From NCBI GenBank assembly GCA_905221605.1, contig CAJNDS010000238.1, positions 1 to 64,000 on the forward strand: 64,000 bases of DNA. Reading direction: 5' to 3'. The translations under genes and the position numbers were made by a program. The stretch is from Symbiodinium natans. Its lineage: Eukaryota > Sar > Dinophyceae > Suessiales > Symbiodiniaceae. A model generated the notes under the pieces. The model saw only the letters and a program-made list of their open reading frames with translations. It was not told the origin of the DNA and did no database searches. Of the stretch, positions 11,649 to 22,381 are shown in pieces (the stretch's first letter is position 1; the number at the start of each line of letters is the position of its first letter).

Positions 11649-12404
11649 GTTTCTTTTGGGGATAAGGGTGGGGGGGGGGGGGGGGGGGGGGGTGGGGTTG
11701 CTCACTCTTTGTCGCCTTTGTTTATTTGTTTTCTATTTTGACTTGTTTATCATTCTTTTTTTGTGTTTTGTTTTTTTTGTTTTTGCTTTTTTTGGGGGGG
11801 AGAGCGCTTTTGGGGGATTGGTTTTCGGTTAGGGCCAGAAACGCGGACTTGCGCAGCGCTGGTAGGCATGGGCACTCCATGCGGATGGCATTCGGACTCA
11901 GGGCCTCGACATGTACAGAGATTTCCCAACTGAACTTGAATGTTCAAACTATGAATCACATAGAAGGGTGCGTGTTTCTTTGGGGGTGTGGTGTTAACTG
12001 CTGGGTTAAAGCTGTCGAAACGAGATGTGAATTGAGTAGCTAAACGTGAACGAATATTACAGATTTTCAAAAAAGCTGATCCGTGTTTGCATTCTACTAG
12101 CTCGAGTTGAATTGAAGTTGTTCAGGTTTACTTATTTCTTAATAATTACGGTCATGTGGTTGCAGCGGACTAGTTTCTCGTAGCTTTAATTTAACATGTT
12201 TAATGGTTTTTAATCAGTGCTGCTTTTGTCGTCGGTTTTCGATTAGTAGTTCTTCAGAAATCGTTTCTATCAAGTGTTAACATAGACTTCATTGTTTTTA
12301 GCTCATTGTCATGAATGTAACTTGTGTTTCTGGTGTAGCCAACACGAACAGCCCTTCAGTGTAAGCGAGGCAGGGATTAGAAGGAGATGTTATTTAGGCT
12401 GCAT

Positions 12405-12503
12405 CGGGCCCTAAACCCTAAACCCTAAACCCTAAACCCTAAACCCTAAACCCTAAACCCTAAACCCTAAACCCTAAACCCTAAACCCTAAACCCTAAAC
12501 CCA
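12405..12503 (-). repeat. CCCTAAA tract, ~13 perfect units
   Basis: Uninterrupted telomere-type heptamers reading CCCTAAA on the + strand, in unique sequence. Confidence 0.97.
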
Positions 12504-13061
12504 ACAGGACTCCTGAGCTTGTTTTGCTCTTTTCAGGGCCGCTGTGGGACTCATACGCTAAAGCTCCTTTGGGAGTTGTGTTTTTGTTGCATAAAGTCCC
12601 CCCCCCAAGGAGTATGAAGCATATTGTTGCTCTTACGGCTCTAAGGGAATAGAGCTACTATGTGACCCTAAACCCTAAACCCTAAATCCCAAACCCTAAA
12701 CCCCACGAAACCTCGAGGCTTGGGCCGGCTTCCAGTCTCTCCTCCAGGCACCCCGTGCCCCCAAGACGGCGCGGGCGCCTGGGTGTGAGAGTTGAGGGTT
12801 TGGGGACTAGGGTTTAGGGTTTCGAGTTTAGGGGTAGGAAGAGCCAGAGCGCTAGGCCCTTGATGTTGCTCTAGCTGGGTGAAACTGAACGCGAAGCCCC
12901 TGCAGCTTGGTGTTAGGAAAAGTGTTCATTCAGCTGCAGTTGGGGGGAATAAGAGAAGATTCCTGTAGGATTTGTTACTTACAAGCCCCAACCCCACCCC
13001 CCCCCACCCCCAAAAAAAAACAAAAAACAACAAAAAAACAAAGAACAAAGTCGATGCCCAG

Positions 13062-13130
13062 GTTGACCTGATCATCGCCCGGTGCCTGAGTCGCAGCTGG
13101 ATGGATGGGCACCTTATTCGTAGTAGCAGA
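13062..13130 (+). CDS. candidate micro-exon (23 codons)
   Basis: Bounded by GATGCCCAG on the left and GTAGGT on the right, a canonical AG...GT pair. It reads VDLIIARCLSRSWMDGHLI and then RSSR, phase 0 at both ends. Unknown function. Confidence 0.55.
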
Positions 13131-13340
13131 GTAGGTAACCGGAAACCTTTTGGGGGGGGTTTAGGGTTTAGAGTTTAGGGTTCAGGGTTTAGGGTTTAGG
13201 GTTCAGGGATTTTCAAGAACCTGGCACTTGGAACTCATTTTAATATCCCCTTCCACCCCAACTTTGTTCAGATCTCGTCCCTTGCCGACCTTGGCACTTT
13301 TTGTAGGGGCCCGCCCTATGCAGCTCCATGAATACCTCTT

Positions 13341-13441
13341 GGGATGTTCCCCCTTTTCCTAACAGTCCTTAATGGGGATTATAGTACCCCCCCCCTCTTA
13401 CAGTTCCTACCAAGGACTGTGGTACAAGAGGGAACATCCCC
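13341..13441. mobile_element. MITE family D copy
   Basis: GGGATGTTCCCCCTT...AACAGTCCTTA on the left pairs with AAGGACTGTGGTACAAG and GGGAACATCCC on the right. A better preserved copy lies at 19634-19731, with a fragment at about 19435-19466. Confidence 0.85.
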
Positions 13442-13694
13442 CTAAAACCTAAACCCTAAACCCTAAACCTTAAGGTGCAAGTCACCTCTTCAGTGGCTCT
13501 GGGAGCCAGATCCCAAGCTTATAGAGCTGCGCACCAACAGCCAAGGGCTTGCACAAGGCGGTTTACGCAGGGTTTAGGGTTCAGGGTTTGGGGTTTGGGG
13601 TTTGGGGAGTTGCAGTTGTCGCCAGAGCATACACGATTCGTGACCGAGCGCCCATTTTGGGAGCGGTCAGGTTTGAGGTTTGCGGCGTCTTTCG

Positions 13695-13785
13695 GCGGAT
13701 CCAAAAAGTAGAACTCCCAAATAGTGCCCTAAACTATTATTGGGTCATTTTTAGGGACCGTTAAGGGAATCTACTTTTTGTGTTT
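13695..13785. mobile_element. MITE family J copy (CCAAAAAGTAGA ends)
   Basis: GGATCCAAAAAGTAGAACTC on the left, GGGAATCTACTTTTTGTG on the right: imperfect inverted repeat of about 90 bp. A second, longer member is at 14117-14274. Confidence 0.75.
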
Positions 13786-13910
13786 GGGTTCAGGCAGGTC
13801 GGCAGTTGTTCGGTATGAAGATATGGGCAGCTGAAAGCTGACGAAGACGATAATTACCCAATTTCGCTCATGATATTGGCTTCCGGTGTGCGCGTGTACA
13901 TACACACAAA

Positions 13911-13976
13911 CTGAAGAGGCTGGACTACCCTGCGGGCAGCCGCGTCTTCGTGTACGACAAGCACAAGCCGGCATGA
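13911..13976 (+). CDS. candidate terminal exon with stop
   Basis: Reads LKRLDYPAGSRVFVYDKHK then PA and a TGA. The composition is protein-like (aromatic, charged and small residues) and the frame is closed by a stop, so this may be the last exon of the gene whose other pieces lie at 10.1-13.1 kb. The left boundary is uncertain; AAG at 13916 is one possible acceptor. Confidence 0.45.
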   Translation: MKRLDYPAGSRVFVYDKHKPA

Positions 13977-14116
13977 AGTTGAGTCAGAGAAGCGGGTCAA
14001 AGAGAGTTTGGCCGGTTTTGAAAAGTTTGATATTCGCCTGCGACCAAGACATCTTTGTGGAGTCGCAAATTTGTGCTCGTGTCAGCACTCCGCCACTAGT
14101 GTTGCGGCTGTTTCTC

Positions 14117-14274
14117 AGACCCTGGGAGGATCCAAAAAGTAGATCCCATTAAGGGTTCCTCAAAGTGACTCAAGAGTATAGGCGAGGACGCCCAGTAGCG
14201 CCCCCTTATGCCCCTTTTTGGGAGTTCGGGTACTATTTGGGGGCTCTACTTGGCATCCTCCCAGGGGGTCTGGG
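14117..14274. mobile_element. MITE family J copy, long terminal inverted repeat
   Basis: CAGACCCTGGGAGGATCC...AAAAAGTAGA on the left mirrors TCTACTTGGCATCCTCCC..GGGGGTCTG on the right. The interior is unrelated to proteins. Confidence 0.8.
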
Positions 14275-14423
14275 GTTTGAACCCTAAACCCTAAACCCTA
14301 AACCCTAAACCCTAAACCCTTTGTGGCAGGTGCAACCGTGGGCTGGAGGAGTTTCGGGCTCAGACGCCGGCACCCTGGAGTCGAAGGGGCTCTCTGTCTC
14401 AAGAGACCTGAGGCCCCTGAAAA

Positions 14424-14548
14424 ACTACTGTTTGCTTCAGAGCCCCCCCCCAAAAAAAAAAAAAACAACAACAAAACCCCTTACAAAGAAGAATATTCCG
14501 ACTTGTTTTTTTGTTTGGGGGGGGTGTAGTTCTTAGGCACTTAGTAGA
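14424..14548. mobile_element. MITE family C copy, A-rich core
   Basis: ACTACTGTTTGCTTCAGAGCC left and GTTCTTAGGCACTTAGTAG right. The core has expanded poly-C and poly-A runs. Confidence 0.65.
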
Positions 14549-14579
14549 AAATGGTAGCACCGTTTCCCGACATCCACAG

Positions 14580-14636
14580 GTCCGGCTTGGAGGGCATCGT
14601 CTCCTTGGAGTACCGCCAGGTGGCTGAGGCCTGGGA
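14580..14636 (+). CDS. candidate micro-exon
   Basis: Follows CATCCACAG and reads SGLEGIVSLEYRQVAEAWD before a TTTGGGG/TTTAGGG tract. Function unknown; possibly the first visible exon of the gene whose other exons are at 15.2-15.7 kb. Confidence 0.5.
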
Positions 14637-15169
14637 TTTGGGGTTTAGGGTTTGGGGTTTAGGGTTTAGAGTTTCAATGGGGGCTATATTCTGTCATAGT
14701 ATGTTATATTTTATTATGTTATATGATATTATATCCTTAAACTATAGTAAAAAAAATGTTGTGACTTCTTTGTAAGAAATAGTAATATACTATGGTATTA
14801 TTATGCTGTATTGCGTGAGCTTCCTTCGCTGCCCCGAAGGTCTCCGAGGTAATCATGACCGGAGAGTGCACTGCGTGCCCACCCAGCAGTGCTGAGATTG
14901 TTCATATGATAATTTTAAGATGCAGTCAAAGATTGAAAATGTTGTATTCATGTAATTCAAGAAGATAGCATCAGATTTTTTTAACAGTATAACGAGGTAA
15001 GCGTATCATAATATCAGCATATAATACAAAAATCGTATGCAGATCTCAAAGAGAAGAAATAATGTCTGGGTCGTCTATCAGGAGACGCTTGCGATCAGAA
15101 CCCGAAGTTCATCCTGCAAAGCCTACAACCCTAAACCCTAAACCCTAGACCCTAAACCCTAAACCCCCC

Positions 15170-15260
15170 TCTTCCCCGACTGCACGCTCCACGTCGAAGG
15201 TACCTCGCACACCTCGCTGCCGGGATCCGCACGGCTGCCGGAGCCCCATCTGGCGCCCAG
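15170..15260 (+). CDS. candidate micro-exon
   Basis: Lies between a CCCTAAA tract on the left and GGTTTAGGG on the right. Reads LFPDCTLHVEGTSHTSLPGS and continues to PEPHLAP. An internal GT after HVE could end the exon earlier. Not recognised. Confidence 0.42.
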
Positions 15261-15406
15261 GGTTTAGGGAATCAGGGTTTCAGGGTTCCACGGTTTAGGG
15301 TTTTAGGGCTTAGGGTTTAGGTTCACATGTTCGTCATGATTGAGGGGTTGAAGGGGGGGAGGGGGGGGGGGGGGGGGCCCTTGATTCCTTCACTAGAGCT
15401 TTGAAG

Positions 15407-15490
15407 GCTGTGAGCTTCGCGGCTCCCGGGCTTGAAAGCAACACGCTTAGCACCCAGGATCCCTTGCCCATGAACTACCCGGATCCGAAG
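15407..15490 (+). CDS. candidate micro-exon (28 codons), paralogue of 10152
   Basis: After TTTGAAG it reads AVSFAAPGLESNTLSTQDPL then PMNYPDPK and is followed directly by GGTTTAGGG. Shared ends with the exon at 10152 suggest duplicated genes of one family. Confidence 0.52.
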
Positions 15491-15647
15491 GGTTTAGGGC
15501 TCTTAGAGTTCTTGGGGTTTTTGCGGTTCTTTCAGGCTTGTAAGGGGTCTTTGGGTTCTTAGGGCTTACGGGATCTTTCAGGGTTCTAAGGGTTCTTAGG
15601 GTTGTGGGGGTTTGCGATTCTTAGGCCTAGACAGCACTCTGCCACAG

Positions 15648-15714
15648 CGTGAGGACTTCACCATCTTCCTGCACGACGACGCGCCGCCACACCCTGAGGA
15701 GGGGAGTTTCGAAG
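15648..15714 (+). CDS. candidate micro-exon, DUF3431-like motif
   Basis: Bounded by GCCACAG and GAAG|GTTGCC. Reads REDFTIFLHDDAPPHPEEGS. The string FTIFLHDD...H resembles the TIFLHGD..H core of the DUF3431 family as I recall it; that assignment is an inference from one short motif. Lies 158 bp right of the 15407 exon. Confidence 0.5.
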
Positions 15715-16276
15715 GTTGCCTTCGCTAGGTCTTGGGTTTTCAAGCTCAGGCTGGTCTAGGGGTTTGGGATGCAGGGATTTAGAGGCTTGGGGTGTCGGTT
15801 TCGAGTTGGGTGTATAGATATTATGCTCCCGCAAGGTAGAGGCCGCCGGGGGGGGGGGGGGGTGGTCCCTTGCCCCTTGTGCAACATCATGTGCATAACC
15901 ATGCATGGCGTGAAAAGTGACCGTGGAACGTGGTGCTCTTTTGCGTTCAACTCACACCGAAAGGCAGAGCTAGTTTTCCAAGGGCATCCCAAGAAGCCCG
16001 CAGCGAGCAACTCTTCCCCCACTGCCGCCCCTGTGTCCCCATAGCACCAGACTCCTGGGGCAACCCTAGCCCCCTGCCTGAAACCTTTGGAAGCTCTTAG
16101 AACTGCAAGCCCTCAACCCCTAAGAACCCTGCCAGCCCCGCAGCCCCAAAAACAAATCCGAAAAACCCTCCCTAGCAGCCCTAGCCCCCTTGCTGAACCT
16201 TTGGCACCTTTCAGAACTGCAAACCCTACAAACTCAAAACCCGAACAACCCGAAACCCTAAACCCCAAGCCCTGAG

Positions 16277-16343
16277 CATGGGGCCCAGGCGGCACATCCG
16301 CATGCCGCTGCTGTCCATGGTTCTCAGGCCGAACGTGATTTAG
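16277..16343 (+). CDS. weak candidate terminal exon
   Basis: Reads MGPRRHIRMPLLSMVLRPNV, then I and TAG. It is flanked by CCCTAAA on the left and TTTAGGG on the right, as several other exons are. Function unknown. Confidence 0.3.
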
Positions 16344-18348
16344 GGGCTCAGGGGGTTCAGGGTTTAGGGTTCAGGGTTTAGGGTTTAGGGTGGCCAGGGC
16401 GGTTTAGGCCAGTTTCTGAGTTTAGGGTTCAGGGCCTAGGATAGAGTTCCCTTGGGCAGTATGTTGCATTTTTGCGCATATCGCCCAAAAACTAGAACCG
16501 CCGTTTCTTTGGGATGGTGAGGGAAGTGTAGCCTATAGGGGTTTCGAGGCTTGCCTCAGCACCCGCGTGCCCCTTGTCCCCTACCTGCAAGGAACTCTGG
16601 GACAGCGCCCAACACCCCTTGGTTAAGGAACATACCTTACATTATCCAGGAATGGGGGAGGAGAAGGGTCCTTTATGTGGTTTAAGGTACACTCCGTAGT
16701 TAAGGAGGATTGGGCTCGTTGGGTACGTAGCCCACAAGGATCTAGTTCCAGGTAAGGTTTGGGCTTTTGAGTCCTACCTCGGGAGCCCAAAGAATCTTCA
16801 GTTCTTAAGACTCGCCACTTTTACCCTAAACCCTATAAACCCTACACCCTAAACCCTCAGCCCTAGGTTTAGGGAACCCTCAGAATTCGTCGGCTTTGGG
16901 TATTTGAGTCCGAAGGAACCCTAAACTCTAAACCCAGAGAAGCCGGAGCAACACGCCGAAGCTCCCGGAGCCAGAATGACACAAGTAGCCTCAGAAGGCC
17001 CGTCTTTACCAGTTGGCTCAGGGTTTAGGGTTTTGGGTTTTCGGGGCAAATCAAAAACATCCTGAACCCTGAAAGCCTTAAACTCTACATGCTTCAGAAC
17101 CCTATAAACCCCTGAACCCTAAACCCTAAACCCTAAACCCCTGAACCCTCCGCGCTTGAGAGTTTGGGGTCTTGGGTCGGCGAGAGTTTGGCCTAGTGGC
17201 CAGCTGCCCAGGGATGTAGAGCATTCCTCATGCGGGTAGAAGAGTTCAGGGTTTAGGGCCCTAAACCCTATCAACCCTGAACCTTGAACCCTAAATTTAG
17301 GGTTCAGGGCGTTCATGTTTAGGAATGCTGCCCACTCCCCAGACCCTCCAATTTCCCCAAACAAAATCTGCAACCAGCCCTGAGACCCTAATGACCCCCG
17401 GCGGAATCGTGAGGGCTCTCCGGGCAGGAACCTACGAGGCACGCAGAGCAGGTTGCAATTCTGGGTTTACGGTCTGGGGTTTAGCCTGTAGAGTCTAGAG
17501 TTTAGGGTTTAGTGTTTATAGGGTTTCGGGTTTAGGGGTTTAGGGTTTCGGGTTTAGGGTTCAAAGTTTAGGGGGTCTGTTAAGGCTCCTGTTCAGTCAT
17601 CTGCTGACGTGTGCGGCATGTACTTTGTGAGGGTTCTTGGGCGGGGAGGATGAGAGTGTCTGCCCCAAAAGAACCCTTACCGCGGGCGTCCACAGTCTGC
17701 GAGGATTCCCGAGTTTAGGGTTTAGGGTTTAGGGTTTCCGTAAGAATTCGAAGCTTTGGGACTCCCGAGGAACACCCATAGGACTTTTCTTGCAAACGTG
17801 AAGCCACTGACCCAGAAATTCGAAGAATTCCACACCCTTGAGCCCGAGGCCCTCAGAACTCCGATGATCGTAACATACCCAAGAGCTGAAGGGTTTGGGG
17901 GTTCAGGGTTTAGGGTACAGGCACCTTAAGCCCTCCACCAAGAACTGGCTTCTTGCAATTGTAAGAAATCGGGGGGCCGCTAAGCCCATCTTGGGCGAAG
18001 AAGGGCCCCCTGGGCTAAGCCTTTCAGGGTCCTCTGTGCTTGGGGGGGCTGCTCCTGTCTTGGAAGGCCAATTCTGTTTAGGACTTGAAGCTTACGGCTT
18101 AGGCTTAGGGCTTAGGGCTTAGGGTTTAAATGATACATACGCAGAGGTCCTCGCAGCTCGATTTAAGAGAAGCAGGCCAAACCTCCCCCCCCTGACAGAT
18201 GACCTCCTACTTTAGGTTTAGGGCCCAGGGTCGGGGAGGTGGGGAGGGGAGTACCCCTTCGGCCCCGACCCCCATGCTCAGCTCTCTAAGCTGTGACCCC
18301 AGCTCCTCCTAAACCCTAAACCCCTAAACCCCAAGCCGTTTTTGTGGC
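16344..18348. other. intergenic or intronic mosaic, no supported gene
   Basis: Short TTTAGGG and CCCTAAA tracts (about 16355-16440, 16824-16865, 17110-17145, 17240-17310, 17460-17575, 17714-17740, 18080-18128) lie in unique sequence. A degenerate inverted-repeat element at about 16612-16730 shows GTTAAGGA...GGTTTAAGGTAC and ends in GATTGGGCTC, like the element at 40829. No frame here is convincing. Confidence 0.7.
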
Positions 18349-18507
18349 ATGCCTAGCCGGAAGGTCCAGGAAAGGGTTTTGGGTGTCGCCTCCGCCCCTG
18401 ACCCTCAGCCCAAGTTCCTCCACCCCTTGCCCTTTCGTCTGCTGCCCTTCGGCTGCGGGGGTAGCCTGCTTCTCGAGATCAAGTGGCGCCTTGCCTCCGC
18501 GTGCAAG
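18349..18507 (+). CDS. candidate first exon (53 codons), GC donor
   Basis: ATG after CCCTAAA repeats. It reads MPSRKVQERVLGVASAPDPQ and continues in frame to EIKWRLASACK, then AAG|GC, the donor type seen repeatedly here, exactly at a codon boundary. The open frame continues past the proposed donor, so the boundary is not proven. Product unknown; no signal peptide. Confidence 0.5.
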
Positions 18508-18899
18508 GCGTCGGTTTCTTCAGCAGCTTGTTTGCCCCTTGAACTGGGGGGGTTTCGATATTGGGGTACCTTATTGGGGTATTCAAGGCCCTTTTTTATG
18601 GGTCCCTTTTTTCGTTAGCCGCCAACTTAAGCTCGGGGCATTTTTGGAGTTAGAGCTTCGGGGTCCAGGCAGGCTCAGGGTGGCCTGGGTTTAGGGTTTA
18701 GGGTTTAGGGTTTAGGGTTTAGGGTTTAGGGTTTAGGGTTTTGGGGGGCTCTTAGGGATCCGGAGACATTCAGCCCACTCTCTCTTCTCCCCCCCGATCC
18801 AGAAGCCCTGAACCTTAAACCCTAAACCCGAAACCCTAAACCCTAAATCCTAAACCCTAAACCCTAAACCCTAAACCCGAAACCGAAAGTGCAAGAAAA

Positions 18900-19008
18900 A
18901 CACCAGGAAGAGGCAAGTTTTGAGGATCCTAGGAGTTGCGGCCATGCCCAAATTTGGCCGGCAGTCGACATTCCAAAATGAGCCGCTGGGCCGAAGATGC
19001 AGAACTGG
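18900..19008 (+). CDS. candidate micro-exon, basic
   Basis: Bounded by CGAAAG and G|GTTTGGGG. Reads CKKNTRKRQVLRILGVAAMP and ends EPLGRRCRTG. Highly basic; CCCTAAA on the left, TTTGGGG/TTTAGGG on the right. Function unknown. Confidence 0.45.
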
Positions 19009-19133
19009 GTTTGGGGTTTGGGGTTTGGACTTTGGGGCTTCGGGTTTAGGGTTTAGGCGGGCCCTTTGGATGACCTTGGTTTTTTGGGGTTAAAGGCATT
19101 CAGCGCTTCTCATTTCGGGAAGGGGAGCTCTCT

Positions 19134-19228
19134 AGGTTTAGGGTTTAGGGTTTAGGGTTTAGGGTTTAGGGTTTAGGGTTTAGGGTTTAGGGTTTAGGGT
19201 TTAGGGTTTAGGGTTTAGGGTTTAGGGT
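19134..19228 (+). repeat. TTTAGGG tract, ~13 units
   Basis: Clean telomere-type heptamers on the + strand, followed by a G-rich run. Confidence 0.97.
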
Positions 19229-19511
19229 TTGTTGTTCTTGGGGGGGAGGGGGGGGTTCTTTACTACATCGTCGATCTGCTAGTGCAGAAAGAGGCCGCGA
19301 TATCGAAAACTGTGCGGGCGCCGATAGGCTCCTCCCAAACAGCCCAATACCCCTCACAAAAGGAATATAACCTTACCCTCAGCAAGTTTCCCCAAGTCAG
19401 AAAGCAGACCCTCAATGCCCCAAACGTTGGGATTGAGGACTGTTAGCATAAGGCGGAACGTCCCCCCTAAACCCTAAACCGCAAACCCTAAACCCTTTTC
19501 CGGCGCTCAGG

Positions 19512-19574
19512 CCGGACATCCTCCATGCCATCGACGCACGCTTCGATGAGCTCGAGGAGACGGCGCGCAGCTGA
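19512..19574 (+). CDS. candidate terminal exon with stop
   Basis: After CGGCGCTCAG|G it reads PDILHAIDARFDELEETARS and a TGA: an amphipathic acidic helix. Probably the last exon of the gene beginning near 18349. Confidence 0.55.
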   Translation, partial: PDILHAIDARFDELEETARS

Positions 19575-19633
19575 GTAGTGTGGCGTTCCTGTTGGGGTCT
19601 AGGGTTTAGGGTTTGGGTTTTTTCGGTTTAGGG

Positions 19634-19731
19634 GGGAGGTTCCCCCTTATACTAACAGTCCTTACGAGGGATTAGAATAGGGGGCTACCATGACTCCTAT
19701 TAAGGACTGTTAGTATAAGGTGGAACATCCC
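19634..19731. mobile_element. MITE family D copy, well preserved
   Basis: TTCCCCCTTATACTAACAGT and CCTTA on the left mirror TAAGGACTGTTAGTATAAGG and TGGAACATCCC on the right, a terminal inverted repeat of about 30 bp. Directly follows a TTTAGGG tract. Confidence 0.9.
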
Positions 19732-19919
19732 AAGTTGGCTGAGATTACCCGAACAGGGCTAGATTTCATAACGTGTTATTGTTAGTTACCCTTAATCCCC
19801 TATATAGTCCTGATAAAACCAAAAAAATCACGTTGTCCTAGGGCCCCCCAAACCTTCCCCATCCCCTATATAACCCTTTATCAAGCCATAAAATTGACTC
19901 ATTATCGGGCTAAACCTCA

Positions 19920-20052
19920 AGCCCTAAACCCTAAACCCTAAACCTCAAGCCCTAAACCCGAAGCCCTAAACCCTAAACCCTAAACCCTAAACCCTAAACC
20001 CTAAACCCTAAACCCTAAACCCTAAACCCTAAACCCTAAACCCTAAACCCTA
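19920..20052 (-). repeat. CCCTAAA tract
   Basis: A few variant units (CCTCAAG, CCCGAAG) followed by about 11 perfect CCCTAAA units. Confidence 0.96.
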
Positions 20053-20431
20053 CCCCAGTAAAACCCGCCAAGAACCGGGAGATGAGCACCCCCTTGCTAG
20101 GTGGCGCTGGCCTCCATGGTTCCTGAGCTTCACGAGCGCCGCGTGGCCACATGAGAGGGGTTTAGGGCTTGGGGTTTATAGGGTTTAGGGCTTAGGGTTT
20201 GTAGGGTTTATAGGGTTTAGGGTTTAGGGTTTGTAGGGTTTATAGGGTTTAGGGTTTAGGGGTTTTGGGCAGCGCCAGTCTAAGGGTCCCCTCGCCCATC
20301 CGAGCCCAGGAGCTCGAAAATCCAAGGACCCCCTGGAAGATCCAAACGCACGGCGCCAGTCCCTCCGCCAAGCCTTTCCTTAGTAGTAGGCTTAGTAGGG
20401 TTAGGGTTTAGGGTTTCGGGTTTAGGGTTTC

Positions 20432-20545
20432 TTCGTAGTAAAGTAGATAAACCTTCAACCTTTTTGGGGTAGTATAATTCTTATGAGTTTTCAAAGGTGA
20501 ACCTTTAGTCTCCCTGGTTACTGGATAGCTAAGTTTCTATAGTTC
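20432..20545. mobile_element. MITE family E copy
   Basis: GTAGATAAACCTTCAACC and TTTTTGGGGTAGTATAAT on the left, AAGGTGAACCTTTAG...TGGTTACTGGATAGCTAA on the right. Related copies at 49921 and 61258. Confidence 0.7.
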
Positions 20546-20620
20546 CTTTAGGAATTATGCTTTAATTCTCAGGCTTTACAAAGAAGACAAGGAAGTATCA
20601 AACATGTACTTATTTTACAG

Positions 20621-20734
20621 GCTCGTACAAAAAAGAAAGTATCAAAAAACTACATTTCCAGTGTGGTGCCAAAAGAAGATGAGTCTCAACGAGGTTTGTC
20701 CAAGCTGGAAGAGATGATGACGCGGCTGTCTCAG
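20621..20734 (+). CDS. candidate micro-exon (38 codons), basic/coiled
   Basis: Bounded by a pyrimidine tract with TTTTACAG and by CAG|GTTGGC, canonical on both sides and phase 0. Reads ARTKKKVSKNYISSVVPKED, continuing to LSKLEEMMTRLSQ. The K-rich start could be a nuclear localisation-type patch; the second half is helical. AT-richer than neighbouring exons. Function unknown. Confidence 0.62.
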
Positions 20735-20968
20735 GTTGGCCTTCGCGTTTGGATTAGGGTTTAGGGAAATATCCTGGGATTTACCTTGTACTCCTAAGGT
20801 CGTACCCTTACATGTTACCCTAAACCCTAAACCCTAAACCCTAAACCCCGTTTGAAGATCCTCCAAGGGAATAGAAGGGCCATATTGGGAGTAGATTGAG
20901 GGAACCCCTTAAGGGGGTCCAAGTTTGACTCCCCTGAAGGTATGAGCCTTGGGCTTGAGAGGGTAGAT

Positions 20969-21265
20969 GGAGGTAGGGTTTAGGGTTTAGGGTTTAGGGT
21001 TTAGGGTTTAGGGTTTAGGGTTTAGGGTTTAGGGTTTAGGGTTTAGGGTTTAGGGTTTAGGGTTTCGGGTTTAGGGTTTATGGTTTCGGGTTTAGGGTTT
21101 AGGGTTTAGGGTTTAGGGTTTAGGGTTTAGGGTTTAGGGTTTAGGGTTTAGGGTTTAGGGTTTAGGGTTTAGGGTTTAGGGTTTAGGGTTTAGGGTTTAG
21201 GGTTTAGGGTTTAGGGTTTAGGGTTCAGGGTTTAGGGTTTAGGGTTTAGGGTTTAGGGTTCAATC
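20969..21265 (+). repeat. longest TTTAGGG tract of the window
   Basis: About 40 heptamers with a few TTTCGGG, TTTATGG and TTCAGGG variants. No subtelomeric polarity: unique sequence and further exons follow on the right. Confidence 0.98.
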
Positions 21266-21419
21266 AAGGCCCCAGATTCAGAGACCGCGCCACTCCCCCC
21301 TCAAAGAGTGTCACCGGTGTTGCAAAACCCTAAACCTTAAACCCTAAACCCTAAACCTTAAACCCTAAACCCTAAACCTTAAACCCTAAACCCTAAACCC
21401 TAAACCCTCTTGAATGCAG

Positions 21420-21532
21420 GGCTTCCGTGGCGACCTCAAGGGACCTCAAATCTCCAATGAGCCACCCCCGGCCCCTTGGCACTCTCAGGCGTTTGCGGCA
21501 CCGCAAATGTTGAATGGCTCTTGCAGTTGCGG
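21420..21532 (+). CDS. candidate micro-exon
   Basis: Directly right of CCCTAAA repeats, after TGAATGCAG. Reads GFRGDLKGPQISNEPPPAPW and continues to MLNGSCSC; the GT of a GGTTTTAGG motif gives the donor. P-rich and otherwise undistinguished. Confidence 0.5.
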
Positions 21533-21582
21533 GTTTTAGGGTTTCGATTTTGAAATCTGGGCTTGCGGGGTCAAGGAGTTGA

Positions 21583-21625
21583 CGGGGGGGGGGGGGTTGG
21601 GGGGGGGGGGGGGGGGGGGGGGGGG
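21583..21625 (+). repeat. poly-G run
   Basis: More than 35 G interrupted by TT. A strong G-quadruplex candidate on the coding strand; one of at least ten such runs in the window. Confidence 0.95.
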
Positions 21626-21658
21626 CAGGTGCATGAGGGTCCACCCTAATCCCTCAGA

Positions 21659-21794
21659 GGAGGTTCAGGGTACTTGTTAACCCGATACTAACTGTACTTG
21701 GTACCCAAGTATAACCACATCAGAGCACTTAAGGGGATTATAAGTGGGTTATAAGTGCAGTCATAATTGGTGAATAGTTACCATGAACCTCCAA
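21659..21794. mobile_element. MITE family A copy, uninterrupted
   Basis: GAGGTTCAGGGTACTTG left, GTGCCATGAACCTCC right, with an inner TTAAGGGGATTATAAGTGGG core. Gives the reference structure for the nested copy at 42721 and the intron-filling copy at 53721. A short frame, CMRVHPNPSEE, ends right at its left border after CAG, so this copy may also sit in an intron. Confidence 0.88.
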
Positions 21795-21841
21795 GTAGTC
21801 CCTAAACCCTGAACCCTAAACCCTAAACCCTGAACCCTAAG

Positions 21842-21920
21842 CCATCAAAGTGGGCACGCTGGTGGGGTTCGACAGCTCGTCAGCTCTGGAGGTGCTGTCC
21901 TCTTCCTGGTCTTTGACCGA
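21842..21920 (+). CDS. candidate micro-exon
   Basis: After CCCTAAG it reads IKVGTLVGFDSSSALEVL and could stop at GAG|GTGCTG (21891) or continue to SSSWSLTE. Function unknown. Confidence 0.42.
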
Positions 21921-22046
21921 ATCACTACAGTTTTGCCAGGAAGTGTGTTTTTTGTTTCTGTCAAAGTCAAGCGAATATTAGACATTATGATTTTTGTGAC
22001 GGTTCTGAGGGGAGTGTAGTAGACCGAAACCCTAAACCCGAAAAAG

Positions 22047-22138
22047 CTTCACGAGCATTCGATCCTCATCGGGGTGCCAGCGCTAGAACCCGCAATGGCC
22101 CATTCCGGAGAGCGAAACCTCGCAGACTTCTTTCACAG
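22047..22138 (+). CDS. candidate micro-exon
   Basis: After AAAAAG reads LHEHSILIGVPALEPAMAHS then GERNLADFFH, next to a TTTAGGG-like tract. Protein-like composition; not recognised. Confidence 0.48.
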
Positions 22139-22203
22139 GGGGTTTAGGGCTTAGCGTTTAGGGTTTGGGATTTGGGGTTTTGGGTTAGGGTGAACCTCTT
22201 AAG

Positions 22204-22272
22204 GCACCCATCACTCCTCCTGATGACATCGTCGGCATCCGGGATGAGATCTCGAACAGTGGGGAGGCCCAA
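22204..22272 (+). CDS. candidate micro-exon
   Basis: After CTTAAG reads APITPPDDIVGIRDEISNSG then EAQ; a GC dinucleotide after GGGAG is a possible donor. CCCTAAA follows. Function unknown. Confidence 0.5.
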
Positions 22273-22381
22273 CCCGAAACCCTAACCCTAAACCCTTAAC
22301 CCTTAACCTTTAACCCTAAACCCTAAACCCCACACCGTACACCCTAAACCCTAAATCCTAAACCCCATTATAGGGCCCTGC

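Noticed and set aside
11560-11832. 90-codon frame with Gly run
   Set aside because: Reads through a poly-G run and T-rich DNA; only the first 90 bases are kept as an exon candidate.
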